DNA of 7,507 nt from an uncultured beta proteobacterium (GTDB lineage: Bacteria > Pseudomonadota > Gammaproteobacteria > Burkholderiales > Rhodocyclaceae). Position numbers and translations under genes: made by a program. Below the pieces are notes generated by a model. It was not told the origin of the DNA. It was given only the letters and a program-made list of their open reading frames with translations, and made no database searches. Below, one piece after another: positions 5,657-7,507 of this stretch (the first letter of the stretch is position 1; each line of letters begins with the position of its first letter). The stretch covers positions 1-7,507 of the forward strand of contig CAIZKA010000576.1 in assembly GCA_903933395.1 (NCBI GenBank), read 5' to 3'.

Positions 5657-5702
5657 CAGCCGCTGAAACCTGTCTTTGCCCAATCCGGTAGACAAGCGGC
5701 TG
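5657..5702. repeat. Two-part inverted repeat in the DUF498-deacetylase gap
   Basis: CAGCCGCT at 5657-5664 is perfectly inverted as AGCGGCTG at 5695-5702. Inside it TGTCT at 5671-5675 pairs with AGACA at 5690-5694, directly stacked on one side and with a six-base bulge on the other. The result is a long bulged hairpin on either strand. No T-run follows on the minus strand, so it is not an ordinary terminator. The rest of 5565-5719 shows no gene I can support. Confidence 0.4.
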
Positions 5703-5719
5703 TCATTCGCGCTGCCGGG

Positions 5720-6100
5720 TCACCCGGCGCTTTCGATGATCATGGCGGCGGCTACGTCACGGCCTTCGGCCATGAGGATGTTGAAGGTACGGCAGGCGGC
5801 ATGGCTGTCCATCACCTCGACGCCGAAGCGCCGCTCGATCAGCGGGCGCAGCAGGGCAGGGGCCGGGAAGCGTTGTCGTGCGCCGGTGCCGAGCAGGACA
5901 ATCGGGCAGTCGAGCCTGGCGACCGCGAGCAGGTCTGACTCGGTCAGGCTGTCGAAGGAATCCGGGGGCCAATCCTCGATCAGCCGCCGCGGCGTCAGGA
6001 GGAAGCTTTTCGTCAGAGGCCGGCCATTGACGGCGATCCGGTCGACCTCGTAGGACGTGATCGAGAGCAGGCCGTCGGTGACGGAGGTATGCAGTTTCAT
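5720..6100 (-). CDS. Mth938/DUF498 domain protein (NDUFAF3-like)
   Basis: The 126-residue protein is a single Mth938-like (DUF498/DUF598) domain, about the usual length for the family. Diagnostic blocks are YEVDRIAVNGRPL near 17-29, LLGTGARQRFP at 69-79, and GVEVMDSHAACRTFNILMAEG at 93-113, which is the family's most conserved stretch. Human NDUFAF3 of this family assists complex I assembly; the bacterial role is not established, and no enzymatic activity should be assumed. There is no signal peptide or membrane segment. The start at 6100 begins the domain directly (MKLHTSVTDG), but no clear Shine-Dalgarno precedes it. The gene is divergent from alaA, sharing a 162-base upstream region with a perfect minus-strand TATAAT at 6203-6208. 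Confidence 0.9.
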   Translation of the reverse strand: MKLHTSVTDGLLSITSYEVDRIAVNGRPLTKSFLLTPRRLIEDWPPDSFDSLTESDLLAVARLDCPIVLLGTGARQRFPAPALLRPLIERRFGVEVMDSHAACRTFNILMAEGRDVAAAMIIESAG

Positions 6101-6164
6101 TCGGGGGAAGGGCGCGATCGGGTCGGCAACGGACTGCAGGGTCGGGTGCGGCCGGAAGCCGCAT

Positions 6165-6178
6165 CAAATCTGGATTTG
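6165..6178. promoter_or_regulatory. 14-bp dyad, possible operator between DUF498 gene and alaA
   Basis: CAAATC at 6165-6170 and GATTTG at 6173-6178 are perfect inverted arms around TG. The dyad overlaps a candidate alaA -35 (TTGCGG, 6176-6181) and lies in the predicted leader of the divergent gene, a position suited to a dimeric regulator. No regulator is identified. Confidence 0.35.
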
Positions 6179-6211
6179 CGGTGCAGCATTGGCTTGGGTA
6201 ACATTATACAT
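6176..6211. promoter_or_regulatory. Divergent promoter region for alaA (+) and DUF498 gene (-)
   Basis: The AT-rich patch at 6199-6211 stands out in GC-rich surroundings. On the plus strand TTGCGG (6176-6181), a 17-bp spacer and TAACAT (6199-6204) form a weak alaA promoter. On the minus strand TATAAT at 6203-6208 is a perfect -10, with no good -35. The two -10 elements overlap, so the promoters would compete. The spans are read by eye and unproven. Confidence 0.4.
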
Positions 6212-6247
6212 TTGCCGCCAGCGCCAGCTCTGGCCGGCATCTTGCTG

Positions 6248-6253
6248 AAAGGA
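6248..6253 (+). promoter_or_regulatory. Ribosome binding site of alaA
   Basis: AAAGGA at 6248-6253 lies 9 bases before ATG 6263. It decides the start against an in-frame upstream extension to 6089, which has no homology to the family. Confidence 0.65.
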
Positions 6254-6262
6254 CGGTTGCCC

Positions 6263-7489
6263 ATGCAGCCAGTAAACAAATCCGCCAAACTCGCCAACGT
6301 CTGCTATGACATACGCGGGCCCGTGCTGGCCCGCGCCCGGCAGATGGAGGAGGAAGGCCACAAGATCATCAAGCTGAACATCGGCAATCTCGCCGCTTTC
6401 GGCTTCGATTCGCCCGAGGAAATCCAGCAGGACATGATCCGCAACCTGCCCGGCGCCGCAGGCTACGTCGATTCGAAGGGCATCTTTTCGGCGCGCAAGG
6501 CGGTGATGCACTACTCGCAGCAGAAGCGCATCAAGGGCGTGACCATCGAGGACATCTACATCGGCAACGGGGTTTCCGAACTGATCGTGATGGCCATGAA
6601 CGCCCTGCTCGACAACGGCGACGAAGTGCTGGTGCCCGCGCCCGACTATCCGTTGTGGACGGCCGCCGTGAGCCTGTCCGGCGGCACCCCGCGCCATTAC
6701 CTGTGCGACGAGGGCGCCGGCTGGCTGCCCGATCTGGCCGATATCCGGGCCAAGATCACGCCGCGGACGCGGGCCATCGTGATCATCAACCCCAACAACC
6801 CGACCGGCGCCCTGTATCCGGACGAAGTGCTCAAGGAAATCATCGAGATCGCCCGGCAGAACGACCTGATCATCTACGCCGACGAGGTCTATGACAAGGT
6901 GCTCTACGACGGAGTGACCCACACCTCGATCGGGGCTCTCTCCGAGGATGTCCTGACGATTACCTTCAACGGCCTGTCGAAGAACTACCGTTCCTGCGGT
7001 TACAGAGCGGGCTGGATGATTGTTTCAGGGGAAAAGAAGCATGCCCGTGACTACATCGACGGGCTCGACATGCTGGCTTCCATGCGCCTGTGCGCCAACG
7101 TGCCCGGGCAGTGGGGCATCCAGACGGCGCTGGGCGGCTACCAGAGCATCGACGACCTGGTTTCACCCGGTGGCCGCCTTTGTCGCCAGCGGGACATTGC
7201 CCACGAACTGATCACCGCAATTCCCGGTGTCAGCTGCGTCAAGCCCAAGGCCGCGCTGTACATGTTTCCGCGCCTGGACCCGAAGATGTACCCGATCGTC
7301 GATGACCAGGAATTCATCTCCGAACTGCTGACCTCGGAAAAGGTACTGCTTGTACAGGGCACGGGCTTCAACTGGCCTCACCCCGACCACTTTCGCCTGG
7401 TCTTCCTGCCGCACGAGGATGACCTGCGCGAGGCCATCGGCCGTATCGCGCGCTTTCTTGACGGCTACCGCAAGCGGCATGGCAGCTGA
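6263..7489 (+). CDS. alaA: Glutamate-pyruvate aminotransferase AlaA
   Basis: AlaA is a cytoplasmic PLP-dependent fold-type I aminotransferase making alanine from pyruvate and glutamate. The 408 residues align almost end to end with E. coli AlaA (405). Matching landmarks are KLANVCYDIRGPVLARA at the N-terminus, DIYIGNGVSELIVMAMNALL, LVPAPDYPLWTAAVSLSGG, INPNNPTGALY, and FNGLSKNYR with the PLP-binding lysine at K240. MLASMRLCANVPGQWGIQ and the carboxylate-binding arginine R378 in DHFRLVFLP also match. The loop that reads GNPAP in E. coli (residues 41-45) is GNLAA here. The start at 6263 has an AAAGGA site and begins exactly where homology begins. It is divergent from the DUF498 gene. In many betaproteobacteria, from memory, hom and thrC follow alaA, but the window ends 18 bases after the stop. 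Confidence 0.95.
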   Translation: MQPVNKSAKLANVCYDIRGPVLARARQMEEEGHKIIKLNIGNLAAFGFDSPEEIQQDMIRNLPGAAGYVDSKGIFSARKAVMHYSQQKRIKGVTIEDIYIGNGVSELIVMAMNALLDNGDEVLVPAPDYPLWTAAVSLSGGTPRHYLCDEGAGWLPDLADIRAKITPRTRAIVIINPNNPTGALYPDEVLKEIIEIARQNDLIIYADEVYDKVLYDGVTHTSIGALSEDVLTITFNGLSKNYRSCGYRAGWMIVSGEKKHARDYIDGLDMLASMRLCANVPGQWGIQTALGGYQSIDDLVSPGGRLCRQRDIAHELITAIPGVSCVKPKAALYMFPRLDPKMYPIVDDQEFISELLTSEKVLLVQGTGFNWPHPDHFRLVFLPHEDDLREAIGRIARFLDGYRKRHGS

Positions 7490-7507
7490 ATTGCCGGCGC
7501 CGGAGCA

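Noticed and set aside
5714..5728. 6-bp hairpin GCCGGG-TCA-CCCGGC spanning the DUF498 stop codon
   Set aside because: Short stem, no T-run, and easily expected by chance at this GC content.
6089..6262. In-frame upstream extension of alaA by 58 codons
   Set aside because: It lacks homology, covers the divergent promoter region, and ATG 6263 has a good binding site and matches the E. coli start.
6164..6922. A 252-codon minus-strand frame opposite alaA
   Set aside because: Antisense shadow of a highly conserved aminotransferase, with no family resemblance.
7479..7507. ATG overlapping the alaA 3' end that stays open to the window edge
   Set aside because: Only nine codons with no Shine-Dalgarno; it cannot be told from chance. 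The next gene may start beyond the window.

Overview
The window reads as ordinary core chromosome of a GC-rich betaproteobacterium, most likely of the Rhodocyclales type. This rests on the gene order priB-rpsR-rplI-dnaB, an S18 protein with a basic N-terminal extension, and an AlaA-type aminotransferase divergent from a Mth938/DUF498 gene. Genus assignment is inference from remembered synteny and protein style; no search was run. I see no defence island, phage, insertion sequence, CRISPR array, tRNA or rRNA.

Layout. Bases 1-837 hold the end of a ribosomal/primosomal operon: the 3' tail of priB, then rpsR (overlapping priB by 17 bases), then rplI, closed by a strong intrinsic terminator. Bases 838-1039 are a structured intergenic region. 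It holds two near-identical palindromic units 41 bp apart, then an 11-bp-periodic array of DnaA-box-like sequences directly upstream of a candidate dnaB promoter. dnaB (replicative helicase) fills 1040-2446. Convergent to it on the minus strand is a PIN-PhoH fusion ATPase (2492-3943).

Further minus-strand genes are an ArnD-like polysaccharide deacetylase (4538-5476) translationally coupled by an ATGA overlap to a Bcp/PrxQ peroxiredoxin (4050-4541), which is followed by a weak terminator-like hairpin. A 26-codon reading frame ends 7 bases before the deacetylase start. It looks like the beginning of an NAD-binding epimerase, possibly the relic of an arnA-type gene. A Mth938/DUF498 gene (5720-6100) is transcribed away from alaA (6263-7489), with an AT-rich divergent promoter region and a 14-bp dyad between them.

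How the genes work together. priB and dnaB belong to replication restart and fork unwinding, and rpsR and rplI to the ribosome. The deacetylase resembles the deformylase step of lipid A aminoarabinose modification, but no other arn gene is in the window. One apparent metal-ligand histidine is arginine, and the upstream epimerase-like frame is truncated. Together these suggest, by inference, a decaying or repurposed pathway. The most interesting signals are regulatory (the dnaB upstream region) and degenerative (the deacetylase locus); no clearly new multi-gene system is visible.
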